From contig DATLSH010000007.1 of NCBI GenBank assembly GCA_035534235.1, positions 1-37,956 of the forward strand: a DNA stretch of 37,956 bases, in the 5' to 3' direction. The DNA is from Bog-473 sp035534235 (GTDB taxonomy: Bacteria > Actinomycetota > Acidimicrobiia > Acidimicrobiales > RAAP-2). Below are positions 23,801-30,658 of this stretch, piece after piece (position 1 is the stretch's first letter; each line of letters opens with the position of its first letter). The notes under the pieces were generated by a model. That model saw only the letters and a program-made list of their open reading frames with translations, was not told the DNA's origin and made no database searches. The translations under genes and the position numbers were made by a program.

Positions 23801-24628
23801 ATGAAGGAATTCAGCGGTCGCATCGCCGCCATCACGGGCTCCGGATCGGGAATCGGTCGGGCATTGGCCAACGACTTGGCCCGGCGCGGTGCCCATCTTG
23901 CGTTATCCGATATTGACGAGGTCGGCCTCGCCGAGACGGTGGCGCAATGCGAGGGCCACGGGGTGAAGATCACCTCCCAGCGCCTCGACGTCGCCGACCG
24001 CGATGCCGTGTATGCCTGGGCCGACAAGGTAGTGGAGGACCACGGCAGAGTGAACCTTGTGATCAACAACGCCGGCGTGGCCCTCGGCGCCAACGTTGAG
24101 TCGATGACCTACGAGGACTTCGTGTGGCTCATGAACATCAACTTCTGGGGTGTGGTCTACGGCACAAAGGCATTCCTGCCCCACCTGAAGGCGGCCGAGG
24201 AAGGTCACATCGTGAACCTTTCCAGCGTGTTCGGACTCATCAGTGTCCCGTCACAGTCGGCTTACAACGCGGCCAAATTCGCAGTCCGGGGGTTCACCGA
24301 TGCCCTGCGAATGGAACTCCAGATCGAAGAATCAACTGTTTCTTGCACGACTATCCACCCAGGTGGGATCAAGACCAACATCGCGCGGAACGCGCGCATG
24401 GACCCGAGCGTCCTTGACCTGGCCGGCGGTGCGGAGAAGGCACACAGCGATTTCGACAAGGTCGCCCTCACCAGCCCCAAGAAGGCGGCCCGCCAGATAC
24501 TCGCTGCCGTCGAGAGGAACAGGCGTCGGGCCCTCATCGGACCGGATGCCAAAGTCTTCGACCTCATCTCCCGACTTCCCGGGACGCTCTATCAGAACCT
24601 GCTGATCAAGGGTGCCCGCCGGCGGTAG
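23801..24628 (+). CDS. Short-chain dehydrogenase/reductase
   Basis: 275 residues from ATG 23801, with AAGGAG 8-9 nt upstream; the frame further upstream overlaps the monooxygenase. Cofactor motif TGSGSGIG near the N-terminus, INNAGV, catalytic Ser in NLSSVFG and YNAAK with the Tyr/Lys pair are all present. After the first beta strand, SDIDEVG has an acidic residue at the adenosine-ribose position, favouring NAD(H). The last gene of the TetR-flanked operon, 13 bp after the monooxygenase; probably interconverts the alcohol and ketone used by it. Confidence 0.9.
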   Translation: MKEFSGRIAAITGSGSGIGRALANDLARRGAHLALSDIDEVGLAETVAQCEGHGVKITSQRLDVADRDAVYAWADKVVEDHGRVNLVINNAGVALGANVESMTYEDFVWLMNINFWGVVYGTKAFLPHLKAAEEGHIVNLSSVFGLISVPSQSAYNAAKFAVRGFTDALRMELQIEESTVSCTTIHPGGIKTNIARNARMDPSVLDLAGGAEKAHSDFDKVALTSPKKAARQILAAVERNRRRALIGPDAKVFDLISRLPGTLYQNLLIKGARRR

Positions 24629-24660
24629 GTGGGGCCTTCCACTGCCACTCCAACAGACCA

Positions 24661-25749
24661 ATGACATCCACCCCTTCGAACCCAGGAGGGCCACAGCTGA
24701 CAGATGCGCTGCATTCCCTGGGTGCCGATCCGGCGCTCATCGCCCAGCTCATCGCCGGGGAGGCCGCCGCCGCGGGGTCGGTGATCGGCCGGGTGTCACG
24801 CGTGGACCGGGGCCGCTTCCAGGCTTTGACCTCCACGGGAACGGCGGTGGTCGCCACCTCTGGAGTGTCACCGGTATGTGTCGGGGACTGGTGCCTGCTC
24901 AAGAGAGCGGGACCGCCAGGCTCCTTCGAGCTCGGTGAAGTGCACCCGCGGCATACGGCTTTGGTGCGACAATCCTCTGGTTCTCGTACCGAGGTGCAGG
25001 CGCTGGCGGCGAATGTCGACGTGGTGGTGATCTTCGTGCCACTGGACCGACCGATCTCGCGGCGTCAGATTGAACGATTCCTGGCCCTGGCCTGGGACAG
25101 CGGGGCCCAACCCATGATCATCCTCACCAAGGCCGACCTGGTCGACGAGAACACGGTGGAAGAGGCGACCGCTGAAGTGGGCTCCGTGAGTGGCGACATA
25201 CCTCTGTTCCCCGCTTCAGTCGTGACGGGACTCGGCATGGAAACGGTCCGCTCCTATTGCACGGGTGGGAGGACCCTGGCCCTCCTGGGCACTTCGGGCT
25301 CGGGCAAGTCCTCATTGATCAATGCGCTTATGGGCTCAGACGTGGTGCAGACCGGAACGGTCCGCGATGTGGATGCCAAGGGACGCCACACCACCACATG
25401 GAGAGAGCTCCTTGTCCTCCCGACCGGCGGCGTCCTGATCGACACCCCGGGACTGAGGGAGCTCGGAATGTGGATCGCCGAAGAGGGGATTGAGGCCGTG
25501 TTCACCGACATCACTGATCTGGCGGAGCAATGCCGGTTCAATGACTGTGCCCACGTCAGTGAGCCGGATTGCGCCGTGCTCGACGCCATTGCGACCGGCG
25601 CACTCGACCCCGAACGATTGGCCAGCTACCGCAAGCTCCTGGCCGAAGCTGCTTACGCGGCCGGGATCAACGACCATCGACTGGCCCGGGAGAACCAGAA
25701 GGTGTGGAGGCAACGGGCAGCCGAGGGACGGCGTAAGGCAAGGCCGTGA
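24661..25749 (+). CDS. rsgA: Ribosome biogenesis GTPase RsgA
   Basis: 362 residues, circularly permuted GTPase. An N-terminal OB-like domain (GRVSRVDRGRFQAL, VCVGDWCLLK) precedes G4 (TKADL), then G1 (GTSGSGKSS, Gly210-Ser218) and G3 (DTPGLREL). The zinc finger CRFNDCAHVSEPDC (C-x4-C-x-H-x5-C) closes the family pattern. RsgA matures the 30S subunit and releases RbfA. It starts 32 bp after the dehydrogenase but is a housekeeping gene. Coupled to the pirin gene by a GTGA overlap. Confidence 0.93.
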   Translation: MTSTPSNPGGPQLTDALHSLGADPALIAQLIAGEAAAAGSVIGRVSRVDRGRFQALTSTGTAVVATSGVSPVCVGDWCLLKRAGPPGSFELGEVHPRHTALVRQSSGSRTEVQALAANVDVVVIFVPLDRPISRRQIERFLALAWDSGAQPMIILTKADLVDENTVEEATAEVGSVSGDIPLFPASVVTGLGMETVRSYCTGGRTLALLGTSGSGKSSLINALMGSDVVQTGTVRDVDAKGRHTTTWRELLVLPTGGVLIDTPGLRELGMWIAEEGIEAVFTDITDLAEQCRFNDCAHVSEPDCAVLDAIATGALDPERLASYRKLLAEAAYAAGINDHRLARENQKVWRQRAAEGRRKARP

Positions 25750-26627
25750 CTTCCCCGCCCTCCGTGACGGAAGTGTCTTCCAGCCGGCTCACCGACGTCG
25801 GCGGCCTGACAGTTCACCGTGCGCTCCCCACCCGGGGGCGACGCACGGTCGGGGCATGGTGCTTCCTCGATCGTTTCGGGCCGGTGGCGGTGGACCCCGA
25901 ACGCACCGCGACCATCGGTCCGCATCCCCACATCGGCCTCCACACCGTCACCTGGCTGCTGGAAGGTGAGATGCTGCACACCGACAGCCTCGGAAGCGAG
26001 CAGCTGATCCGACCTGGACAGCTCAACCTCATGACGGCGGGAAACGGCATCGCCCACGCCGAAGATGCCCGCCACCTGCGGAGCGGAAGAATGAACGGGG
26101 TCCAATTCTGGGTGGCCCAACCGGAAGCGACCAGACACGGTGCCCCGTCATTCGCTCATCACGGGGACCTTCCCCACGTGGACCTCCGAAACGGGCATGC
26201 CACCGTGCTTCTCGGCTCCTTCGACGGAGTCCAGTCGCCCGCTCAGTTGGATTCGAACCTGGTCGGAATCGATGTCACAGCCCATGGACCGCTGGACCTG
26301 CCGCTCAATCCCCAGTTCGAATATGCGATCGCTGCACTTCACGGATCGCTCCGATGTGAGGGTGCCACGCTCTCGACTGACGAGTTCATGTACCTCGGAG
26401 CCGAGCGCGAGCAGATCCACCTCGATCTCACGCAGGAAGCCCGCATTCTCGTGCTGGGGGGCGTGCCCTTCGAGGCCGACATCGTCATGTGGTGGAATTT
26501 CGTGGCTCGCGATCGCAAGGAGATGGAAACGGCCAAGGCCGACTGGGATGCCGGCTCTGAGCGCTTCGGTCCGGTGGCCACCACCCTGCCCCGGATAGAG
26601 GCCCCGCACCCGTTCTGGCTGATCTGA
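25746..26627 (+). CDS. Pirin-family cupin protein
   Basis: 293 residues from GTG 25746, which overlaps the rsgA stop (GTGA). The metal ligands of the N-terminal cupin are in place: His60 and His62 (PHPHIGLH), His104 and Glu106 (GNGIAHAE). A second cupin domain follows (QFEYAIAALHGSLRCEG). Pirins bind Fe and include quercetinases and redox-sensing regulators; the role here cannot be chosen. A rare ATA Ile codon precedes a Glu near the C-terminus (RIEAP). Confidence 0.9.
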   Translation: MTSPPSVTEVSSSRLTDVGGLTVHRALPTRGRRTVGAWCFLDRFGPVAVDPERTATIGPHPHIGLHTVTWLLEGEMLHTDSLGSEQLIRPGQLNLMTAGNGIAHAEDARHLRSGRMNGVQFWVAQPEATRHGAPSFAHHGDLPHVDLRNGHATVLLGSFDGVQSPAQLDSNLVGIDVTAHGPLDLPLNPQFEYAIAALHGSLRCEGATLSTDEFMYLGAEREQIHLDLTQEARILVLGGVPFEADIVMWWNFVARDRKEMETAKADWDAGSERFGPVATTLPRIEAPHPFWLI

Positions 26628-26696
26628 TCCCCAGACACAGGAGATCGCACAGCTGAGGTACTGGACATCGGGGCACATCCGACCCATGATCAGTTG

Positions 26697-27209
26697 ATGG
26701 AACCACCTTCGCTCATTGAGTCCGTGATCCGTTTGCCAGGAGCATTGCTCCGGCTTCCGGCCACGGCACTCACCGCGCTTGACGCCATGAACGAGCTCGC
26801 TGATCGGTTGGAGAAGCTCATGACCTTGATGGAACGGTTGGAGGCGGGCCTCTCTCGTGCCGGCAGCGGCATCGACGTGGCCGCCGGAGGAATCTCCATG
26901 GCCGTGACAGGACTTGAGCGGGCGGTCGGCACGCTCGACGGCTCTCTGCCCAACCTCTCCGACTCTGCCTCCGCCCTCCGCTCGTTGACCGAACGCCTCA
27001 GCGGGGTAGCCATCGACCTGGCTTCGGAGCTCCCCAAGGCGACCAAGTCATTGCAGGATATTTCGCCCGAATTGACCAGCATGGTCGGGACGCTCGATGA
27101 GAGATTCGTCCACCTGGACGGTGTCGTGACAGAATTGGCGCGGCTGATGGAAGCCGTGGTCGGAACCATACCCGGGATGCGGCGCGTCCTGCGGCCAACA
27201 ACCGCTTAG
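26697..27209 (+). CDS. Amphipathic helical hypothetical protein
   Basis: 170 residues from ATG 26697 (TTG 26694 is just upstream in frame). No family recognised. Nearly all sequence is amphipathic helix with heptad-like spacing: ALDAMNELADRLEKLMTLMERLEAGL, then MAVTGLERAVGTLDG, LSDSASALRSLTERLSG and ELTSMVGTLDERFVHLDGVV. The first 25 residues (SLIESVIRLPGALLRLPATA) are hydrophobic and amphipathic and may touch the membrane. The pattern resembles phasin-like or chemoreceptor-signalling-like coiled coils. The gap to the next gene is 8 bp, so they are probably co-transcribed. Confidence 0.65.
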   Translation: MEPPSLIESVIRLPGALLRLPATALTALDAMNELADRLEKLMTLMERLEAGLSRAGSGIDVAAGGISMAVTGLERAVGTLDGSLPNLSDSASALRSLTERLSGVAIDLASELPKATKSLQDISPELTSMVGTLDERFVHLDGVVTELARLMEAVVGTIPGMRRVLRPTTA

Positions 27210-27217
27210 GAGGCGTC

Positions 27218-27970
27218 GTGACTTCCAAAGATCAAGCCGCTGCACTCGCCGTAATCCGATCGACATCGGTGCCGATCCACGATGTCGGAACAGCGATCTA
27301 TCTCAGTCCGGATGTCTTCGGATGGGCCGCCGAGTGGGGGTGGTCGAATCCCTTCTCCTTCTACTTCGCTGGTCGAGGAGCGATGCTCGGTGACGTCAGT
27401 GCCGACATCGTCCATTCCGCATTCGGTTGGTTCGAGCCGAATGCCGTCAGGAGCATGTACGCCGAAGGCGTCGCCGTCGCCGGAACGGCGGCCGCAGCGG
27501 CGCGTATGGCCGAAGTCCATGGCCTGTGGGGCCGTAAGTACCTGAGCGACGTCACGGGTCTGGAGGGCATCGTTGCGCTGACCGAGCAGCTCGTCGACGG
27601 CCTCGAAGGGGCCGCCATCCCGCTCTTCGCGGGTTGGCGGGCTGCACCCCGGGACGAATCCGTCGCCGGCCGGGCGGCCCAACTCATGCAGATCCTCCGG
27701 GAATGGCGCGGGGGCCTTCACCTGGTCGCCACCACGGCGGTCGGCCTGTCACCGCTTGAAGCCATCCTCACCAACGAGGGAGCGGGCCAGGCCAAGTTCT
27801 TCGGCTGGTCCGAGCCCTTCCCCAGGTGCGAGGCGATCAAGATCAGGCACGATGAGGCCGAAGAGATGACGGACCAGCTGTCCGCAGCAGCGCTGAGCCG
27901 GGCCCTGAGTCCCGACAAGTTCCCTGAATTTGAAGCAGGCGTGTTGACCCTGCGTGCCGCCATCCCCTGA
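27218..27970 (+). CDS. SCO6745-family protein
   Basis: 250 residues from GTG 27218 with AGGAGG 5 nt upstream. Resembles the actinobacterial SCO6745 family: HDVGTAIYLSPDVF start, YFAGRGAMLGDVSADIVHSAFGWF, then the HGLWGRKY segment, and RDESVAGRAAQLMQILREWRGGLHL near the C-terminus. The family is widespread in actinobacteria and largely uncharacterised; some members sit in natural-product clusters. No catalytic signature is certain. Conserved His in HDVG, HSAF, GGLHL could bind a metal (inference). Confidence 0.75.
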   Translation: MTSKDQAAALAVIRSTSVPIHDVGTAIYLSPDVFGWAAEWGWSNPFSFYFAGRGAMLGDVSADIVHSAFGWFEPNAVRSMYAEGVAVAGTAAAAARMAEVHGLWGRKYLSDVTGLEGIVALTEQLVDGLEGAAIPLFAGWRAAPRDESVAGRAAQLMQILREWRGGLHLVATTAVGLSPLEAILTNEGAGQAKFFGWSEPFPRCEAIKIRHDEAEEMTDQLSAAALSRALSPDKFPEFEAGVLTLRAAIP

Positions 27971-28089
27971 CCCCCGGTCCAGGTCGCATCCCCCGTGGGG
28001 TCTCAGGTGGGCTTCGGCTACAGTGAAGGGCTGCTCAATGGGGAGATGGACGTCATCGATCCGGCGAACAACACGGCAGATGCCGTCAC

Positions 28090-28167
28090 GGACCTGTGGT
28101 GCAGCTCGGAGTGCACGCCGCCCTGTCAAGGCGGAGGTCGCGGGTTCAAATCCCGTCAGGTCCGCCA
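28090..28167 (+). tRNA. tRNA-Asp (GTC)
   Basis: Acceptor GGACCTG pairs with CAGGTCC (28157-28163). Anticodon stem CCGCC/GGCGG holds CTGTCAA with anticodon GTC, and the T-arm GCGGG/CCCGT has loop TTCAAAT. Discriminator G and an encoded CCA (28165-28167) follow. Confidence 0.95.
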
Positions 28168-28209
28168 CCAGATCCGATCGGTCTCCACGACGGTCGTGCC
28201 TGGTTACCC

Positions 28210-28282
28210 GGTCGGGTAGCTCAGTTGGTAGAGCGCGCGCCTGAAAAGCGTGAGGTCCGCGGATCGATCCCGCGCCCGACCA
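28210..28282 (+). tRNA. tRNA-Phe (GAA)
   Basis: Acceptor GGTCGGG pairs with CCCGACC. D-arm GCTC...GAGC, anticodon stem CGCGC/GCGTG with loop CTGAAAA gives anticodon GAA. T-arm CGCGG/CCGCG has loop ATCGATC, where A replaces the usual T at the first loop position. CCA is not encoded. It lies 42 bp after tRNA-Asp. Confidence 0.93.
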
Positions 28283-28502
28283 CCGGAGAGGACCAGTTCA
28301 AAGGCTATTTCGATTCATGGTTGGTTGTCACGCCGGAATCTCGTGCCCACAACGTGCTGCACACGGAACGAGAACGAGTTCCAATCCTGGAGTCGGGGAC
28401 GGCCCAAGGTGGCGCATCCTCAGTCCTCCTGAAGAACGCGCGGTCACCAGGGGCGCTGGCCGTAAGCCGAGCGAGGACACGAAGCGAAGCGGCGTCCCGT
28501 AG

Positions 28503-28700
28503 CGACCCTTGACGCATCGAGTCATCGAAGAGAGCGGCTCCGTGTCTCTGACAACTGAGACCAGGGTATTTGCCACAGATGACCGGGCGCTTCGCTCCTT
28601 TCGTCCGTATTGGTTCCCTGTCCGGGCGATAGGCGGTCTCATGCGTCGGGAGATGCTCGCAGCGATTGCCAGGGCGTCATTGCAGCCTGCGGATGCCTGA
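28503..28700 (+). pseudogene. C-terminal remnant of an SRPBCC-like protein
   Basis: A 65-codon frame with no upstream continuation (an in-frame TAG precedes it at 28500). The segment SLTTETRVFATDDRALRSFR followed by YWFPVRAIGGLMRREMLAAI has the look of the C-terminus of actinobacterial SRPBCC/cyclase-like proteins, which commonly end TETRV...D..A...F..YW..IRP.SGL.RR..L.AI. About two thirds of the expected protein is missing. The rest of the 474-bp stretch between tRNA-Phe and the IS (28283-28756) holds no gene I can support. Family match is from memory of the pattern. Confidence 0.4.
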
Positions 28701-28756
28701 ACCGGGAATAGCGCAAATTGCCCGATGTCGATCGGGAACTGGTCGGACACGGCCGA

Positions 28757-28782
28757 CTAAGCTTGCGATTAAATCCCCGGCT
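28757..28782 (+). repeat. IS left end: target duplication CTAAG plus 21-bp inverted repeat
   Basis: CTAAG (28757-28761) followed by CTTGCGATTAAATCCCCGGCT. The first base of the DUF6788 stop codon falls on the last base of the repeat. Confidence 0.88.
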
Positions 28783-29141
28783 TATGCCGTAGCGGCCTGT
28801 TTGATCTTCAGTTCGCTGGCCTTCGCCGCCACCTGACGCATCTGGGCGATGAGACGGCGCATCCTGCGGTCGTTGGCGATCCACTCTTGGTAGAGCTTCG
28901 CTTCGGACGCGCTGAGCCGACGGGTGACCGTCTTGCCGTTCTCTTTGGCGGTCCACTGGTAGTAGGGGCCGTGACGCTGAGGGGGGTCGGCGTGGCACCG
29001 ACAGCCCGGTGTCCCGCACACGGTGTAGCGGTGGGTGATGCTGCCCGATGAGATGAGGCCGATCTCGGCCAGCTGGGACGCCAACTCGCGGTAGCGCTGC
29101 TCGTAGTCCGCCAGTCTCTCTGCACGTGTTGCTCGGGCCAC
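28782..29141 (-). CDS. DUF6788-family IS accessory protein
   Basis: 119 residues from GTG 29141, chosen because GAGGAGG lies 5 nt upstream; a frame to 29240 exists but would overlap the transposase start. Motifs fit DUF6788: a charged helical N-terminus (ADYEQRYRELASQLAEIGLI), SGSITHRYTVCGTPGCRCHA with a likely zinc-binding C-x4-C-x-C-x-A group, DPPQRHGPYYQWTAK, then GKTVTRRLSASEAKLYQEWI and a helical tail. Proteins of this family often lie beside transposases; their function is not established. Inside the IS and divergent from the transposase, it may regulate transposition or help bind the ends (inference). Confidence 0.75.
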   Translation of the reverse strand: MARATRAERLADYEQRYRELASQLAEIGLISSGSITHRYTVCGTPGCRCHADPPQRHGPYYQWTAKENGKTVTRRLSASEAKLYQEWIANDRRMRRLIAQMRQVAAKASELKIKQAATA

Positions 29142-29179
29142 CTTGGCCTCCTCTCGGGTCCAGTATCCCAGCTTCGGGG

Positions 29180-29203
29180 CCAGACAGTAGACATACTGTC
29201 TGG
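29180..29203. promoter_or_regulatory. Perfect 10-bp-arm palindrome at the transposase start
   Basis: CCAGACAGTA-GACA-TACTGTCTGG fills most of the 63-bp gap between the two divergent IS genes and ends one base before the transposase ATG (29205). It could be an operator for both promoters, or a hairpin that hides the transposase ribosome-binding region in read-through RNA. No Shine-Dalgarno site precedes the ATG. Confidence 0.7.
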
Positions 29204-29204
29204 T

Positions 29205-30572
29205 ATGACCATACCGGCCACGGATCAGGGGAAACGCCACGAGATAGAGCGCTTTCGAAGGGAGCTCTACCGGACATTCTCCAGCTGGGGCGACGCCCTC
29301 TTCGAACTGGCCGATGCCGTCCTGTGCTCTCCGTCACCGGTGGCTTCGGTGCCCGCCCTCAGCCTCGAGCCGGTGTTCCGCCGATCCCACGGCAGCCTCT
29401 ACAAAGCACTGGAGCGTGGCCGCATCGACGAAGATCGACTCCGCCGCCTGCTCGTTGAGCACCGGCCGGCGGGCTGGCCACTCGTCTTTGCCGTCGACGC
29501 GTCGACCTGGGACCGCTGCGACGCCGAGTGCAGTCCCGAGCGGGGCCACTACTACTCGGCCTCGAAACACTCGGCCGGGCAGCCGATCGTGGCGGGCTGG
29601 AACTATCAGTGGATCTGCCAGTTGAACTGGGCTCCCGACTCATGGACGGCTCCGCTCGATGTGCTGCGCATCACACCCTTCCTCGACCCGGTGAGCGCCA
29701 CCGTCGAGCAGATCCGCCACCTGGTCGGACTCCTCCCCGACGACGAGGAGGTCCCGCTGTTCGTCTTCGATGCCGGCTATGACCCGATCGCCATCGGACA
29801 TGACTTGGCCGACGTGCGCTGCGAAGTGCTCACCCGCATTCGCGACGATCGCGTCTTTTGTGGAGATCCTCCCCTTCGACCCAACCGACCGTCCGAGACC
29901 GGCGGGCGTCCCCCTCGTCATGGGAAGCGGTTCAAGTGTTCGGATCGGAGAACTTGGAGAAAGCCCGACGACAGCCTTGTCGCCACTGACCCCCGCTATG
30001 GCACCGTCAGGGTGCAGGCCTGGCACGGGCTGCACCCGCGGCTGGGGCGTCGTGCCCATTGGGCGGGCTTCGACGCGCCACCGATCGTCAAGGGCAGCGT
30101 GATCCGCGTCGACGTCGCGCACCTCCCAAAGCCGACCTCACGCTCGAAGAAGACGCTGTGGCTGTTCTGGTCGGGACCGGGCGAACCTGATCTCGACCGG
30201 TGTTGGCGCGCGTATCTGCGCCGCTTTGACATCGAGCACACCTTCCGGTTCATGAAGGGAACGCTCGGCTGGACCACGCCGTCATTGTGCAAGCCTGATC
30301 AGGCCGATCGCTGGAGTTGGCTGATCGCCGCCATTTACACCCAGCTCCGCATTGCTCGTGGTCTCGTTGATGACCTCCGCCTCCCATGGGAACGACCTCG
30401 AGATCCTGCACAGCTCACTCCCACGCGGGTGCGCAGAGGGTTTCGGCGACTTCGTGCAACTATCGGCACGCCGGCCAGTCCACCGAAATCGACGACACCG
30501 GGACCAGGACAGCCGAAAGGAACCCGAAAACCGCCCAGAAAACGCTATCCGGCGGTCAAACGGGCTGCGTGA
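29205..30572 (+). CDS. DDE transposase, NF041680/IS701-like
   Basis: 455 residues from ATG 29205. A helical N-terminal domain (FRRELYRTFSSWGDALFELADA, then FRRSHGSLYKALERGRID) precedes the RNase H-like core with a first Asp in VFAVDASTWDR, a second in VFDAGYDP and a Glu in RRFDIEHTFRFMKGTLGW. A Lys/Arg/Pro-rich tail ends the protein. It resembles the actinobacterial family named NF041680 and the IS701-type DDE_5 group. Unlike its neighbours it uses ATC GAG once for Ile-Glu (and ATA GAG once), in keeping with foreign origin. Full length and no internal stops, so likely functional. Confidence 0.88.
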   Translation: MTIPATDQGKRHEIERFRRELYRTFSSWGDALFELADAVLCSPSPVASVPALSLEPVFRRSHGSLYKALERGRIDEDRLRRLLVEHRPAGWPLVFAVDASTWDRCDAECSPERGHYYSASKHSAGQPIVAGWNYQWICQLNWAPDSWTAPLDVLRITPFLDPVSATVEQIRHLVGLLPDDEEVPLFVFDAGYDPIAIGHDLADVRCEVLTRIRDDRVFCGDPPLRPNRPSETGGRPPRHGKRFKCSDRRTWRKPDDSLVATDPRYGTVRVQAWHGLHPRLGRRAHWAGFDAPPIVKGSVIRVDVAHLPKPTSRSKKTLWLFWSGPGEPDLDRCWRAYLRRFDIEHTFRFMKGTLGWTTPSLCKPDQADRWSWLIAAIYTQLRIARGLVDDLRLPWERPRDPAQLTPTRVRRGFRRLRATIGTPASPPKSTTPGPGQPKGTRKPPRKRYPAVKRAA

Positions 30573-30577
30573 GCAGC

Positions 30578-30603
30578 AGCCGGGGGTTTAATCGCAAGCT
30601 AAG
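30578..30603 (-). repeat. IS right end: 21-bp inverted repeat plus target duplication CTAAG
   Basis: AGCCGGGGGTTTAATCGCAAG (30578-30598) is the inverted copy of the left end with one difference, then CTAAG. A third CTAAG, in the same AGCTAAG context, lies outside at 30628-30632. Confidence 0.88.
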
Positions 30604-30605
30604 AA

Positions 30606-30627
30606 CTTCAGCGAATAGGGGCTGAAG
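30606..30627 (-). terminator. Hairpin after the sialidase-like gene
   Basis: CTTCAGC / GCTGAAG with an 8-nt loop, 31 nt after the sialidase-like stop, followed on the minus strand by TTCTT. Probable weak intrinsic terminator. The IS inserted 3 bp beyond it. Confidence 0.5.
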
Positions 30628-30658
30628 CTAAGTGATCCGTCTCAGCGAATCTCCCTGG

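Larger units (their letters stand above)
28762..30598 (+). mobile_element. Complete insertion sequence with DUF6788 gene and NF041680-type transposase
   Basis: 1837 bp. Ends are 21-bp inverted repeats, CTTGCGATTAAA(T/C)CCCCGGCT, at 28762-28782 and 30578-30598, with one mismatch. A perfect 5-bp direct repeat CTAAG flanks it (28757-28761 and 30599-30603). Inside are two divergent genes, a DUF6788-like gene (minus) and a DDE transposase (plus). The transposase and ends look intact, so the element may be active or recently so. It sits 3 bp from a hairpin at the 3' end of the sialidase-like gene. Confidence 0.92.

Noticed and set aside
28141..28300. Integrative-element attachment site at the tRNA-Asp or tRNA-Phe 3' end
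   Set aside because: No second copy of either tRNA 3' end and no integrase gene was seen in the window.
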